DNA from: Antilocapra americana
Taxonomy: Eukaryota; Chordata; Mammalia; Artiodactyla; Antilocapridae
Reading direction: 5' to 3'
Assembly: GCA_007570785.1 (NCBI GenBank)
Contig: ML664662.1
Location: forward strand, 1-64,000
DNA: 64,000 bases
Numbering within the stretch: position 1 is the first letter of the stretch; the number at the start of each line of letters is the position of its first letter. Under the pieces are notes generated by a model, which saw only the letters and a program-made list of their open reading frames with translations, did not search any database and was not told the DNA's origin. A program made the position numbers and the translations under genes. Shown here piece after piece: positions 62,885-64,000 of the stretch.

Positions 62885-63125
62885 ATGAGTTTAAGAAGTA
62901 GGATTTTGGAACCAAGATTGCTTAGGTTCAAATCCTGACTCTGCTACTTTCTAACCGTGTAACCTTGGACAAGTTACATAACATTTGTCTTAAGCCTCAA
63001 TTTCCTCATCTGTACCTGTCTCTTTGTGTTGTTATGAGGATTAAATAAATTATTACATGTAAAGCTCTTAAAATGGTACTTGGTGTGTAGTTAAATGCTC
63101 AATCTTTGTTCTTAGCTATTATCAT
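62885..63125 (+). repeat. MIR, best-preserved copy
   Basis: Nearly complete sense MIR: ttaggttcaaatcctgactc, ctttctaaccgtgtaacc, cctcaatttcctcatctgta and gttgttatgaggattaaata. Confidence 0.85.
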
Positions 63126-63206
63126 ATCTACCTTTAACAGAAATCTTCAGTATCTTATCCCAGAGGAGTGACTAATGTGAAAATCACAGTCTATGAGGAT
63201 AATAAA

Positions 63207-63474
63207 GAGAAGGCAATGGCACCCCAGTCCAGTACTCTTGCCTGGAAAGTCCCATGGACGGAGGAGCCTGGGAGGCTGCAGTCCATGGGGTTGCGAACAG
63301 TCAGACACAACTGAGCAACTTCACTTTCACTTTTCACTTTCATGCATTGGAGAAGGAAATGGCAACCTACTCCAGTGTTCTTGCCTGGAGAATCTCAGGG
63401 ATGGGGAAGCCTGGTGGGCTGCCGTCTATGGAGTCACACAGAGTCAGACATGACTGAAGCGACTTAGCAGTAGC
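63207..63474 (+). mobile_element. Bov-A2 dimeric SINE with TSD, sense to CASK
   Basis: Two Bov-A monomers joined by the linker tcactttcatgcattgg. The 14-bp duplication atgaggataataaa / atgaggatgataaa lies at 63193-63206 and 63475-63488 (one mismatch). Confidence 0.95.
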
Positions 63475-63488
63475 ATGAGGATGATAAA

Positions 63489-64000
63489 CTTAGTTATCTA
63501 TGCCTTCCTATAATACTTGAAGGATCTTTCTAGTTAACTGTCAACTTTTCTTTGTCCACATACAGAGTTCTGTTGCTGTTTGAGAATTGGCCATGATGTT
63601 ATTTAAACATTCAAGAACTCCAGTTTCTTTCTTTGTCATATTTGAAACTTGAAAATAATTCATGGGCATATGGAATCTTCTCGTGAGGGCATAGGAATGG
63701 TTCCATTTTTCTGGCTAAATTGAAACAATTTAATCTTGGGCAGATACCTATGATTATGCCTCTGTTTATATCTCTGATTTTCTAAGTACCAACATTAGCA
63801 TCTTCATGTTAGCTAGGAACCTGCCTAAGAATTATATCAGCCAGTTTGATTTAGGAGTACAAATGGTGGTAACATGAAAACAAAATCAATAATTAACTGT
63901 GTGATGAGTTTTTAATCCCTGTTATGTTTGCCAAAGATGGGATCTTTTTCCAAATTAGCCCATCTTTCTCACATGCAACACCACATCAGAGTGTGGCCTG
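63489..64000. other. Intron, nothing recognised
   Basis: No element or exon recognised up to the window end. Confidence 0.45.

Overview
The window is intronic DNA from a pecoran ruminant (cattle, sheep, goat or deer relatives). The assignment rests on repeats typical of these genomes: BovB (RTE-type) LINEs, Bov-tA and Bov-A2 SINEs, CHR-type SINEs and ruminant L1 3' ends. Cattle and sheep cannot be told apart by eye.

Only one host-gene segment was recognised. A 106-nt exon at 41375-41480 (+) encodes part of the N-terminal CaM-kinase-like domain of CASK, an X-linked gene for a synaptic MAGUK scaffold. It has a clean acceptor, a plausible branch point and a GTGAGT donor. By recalled numbering it covers codons 58-93 and is coding exon 3. 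Positions 1-41374 are then the end of intron 2, and 41481-64000 the start of intron 3. No other CASK exon, RNA gene or intact nested gene was seen.

Layout. 1-11 kb: BovB copies, Bov-tA SINEs, an MLT1-like LTR and old mammalian repeats, with a 107-bp near-identical duplication (5570/7463) followed by a perfect short palindrome. 11-16.3 kb: SINEs, then antisense ancient L1 sequence interrupted by a ruminant L1 3' end, a BovB and a Bov-A2. 16.3-28.7 kb: mostly old L1, MIR and unrecognised AT-rich intron. 28.9-30.5 kb: the longest BovB, with a 191-codon reverse-transcriptase fragment. 30.6-41.4 kb: scattered SINEs and MIRs in otherwise plain intron up to the exon. 41.5-49 kb: SINEs and old repeats. 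49-58.9 kb: a largely complete ancient L1 lying antisense, split by younger L1 and BovB insertions. 59-64 kb: old repeats, MIRs, and two young SINEs with clear target-site duplications.

Nearly all longer open reading frames are chance frames inside repeats. L1 sequence is mostly antisense to CASK, and SINEs of the Bov-tA family are antisense in about 18 of 24 copies. No previously undescribed biological system was found. The points most worth a second look are the duplication with its palindrome, the splice-acceptor-like motif carried by antisense Bov-tA copies, and the twin truncated ruminant L1 fragments.
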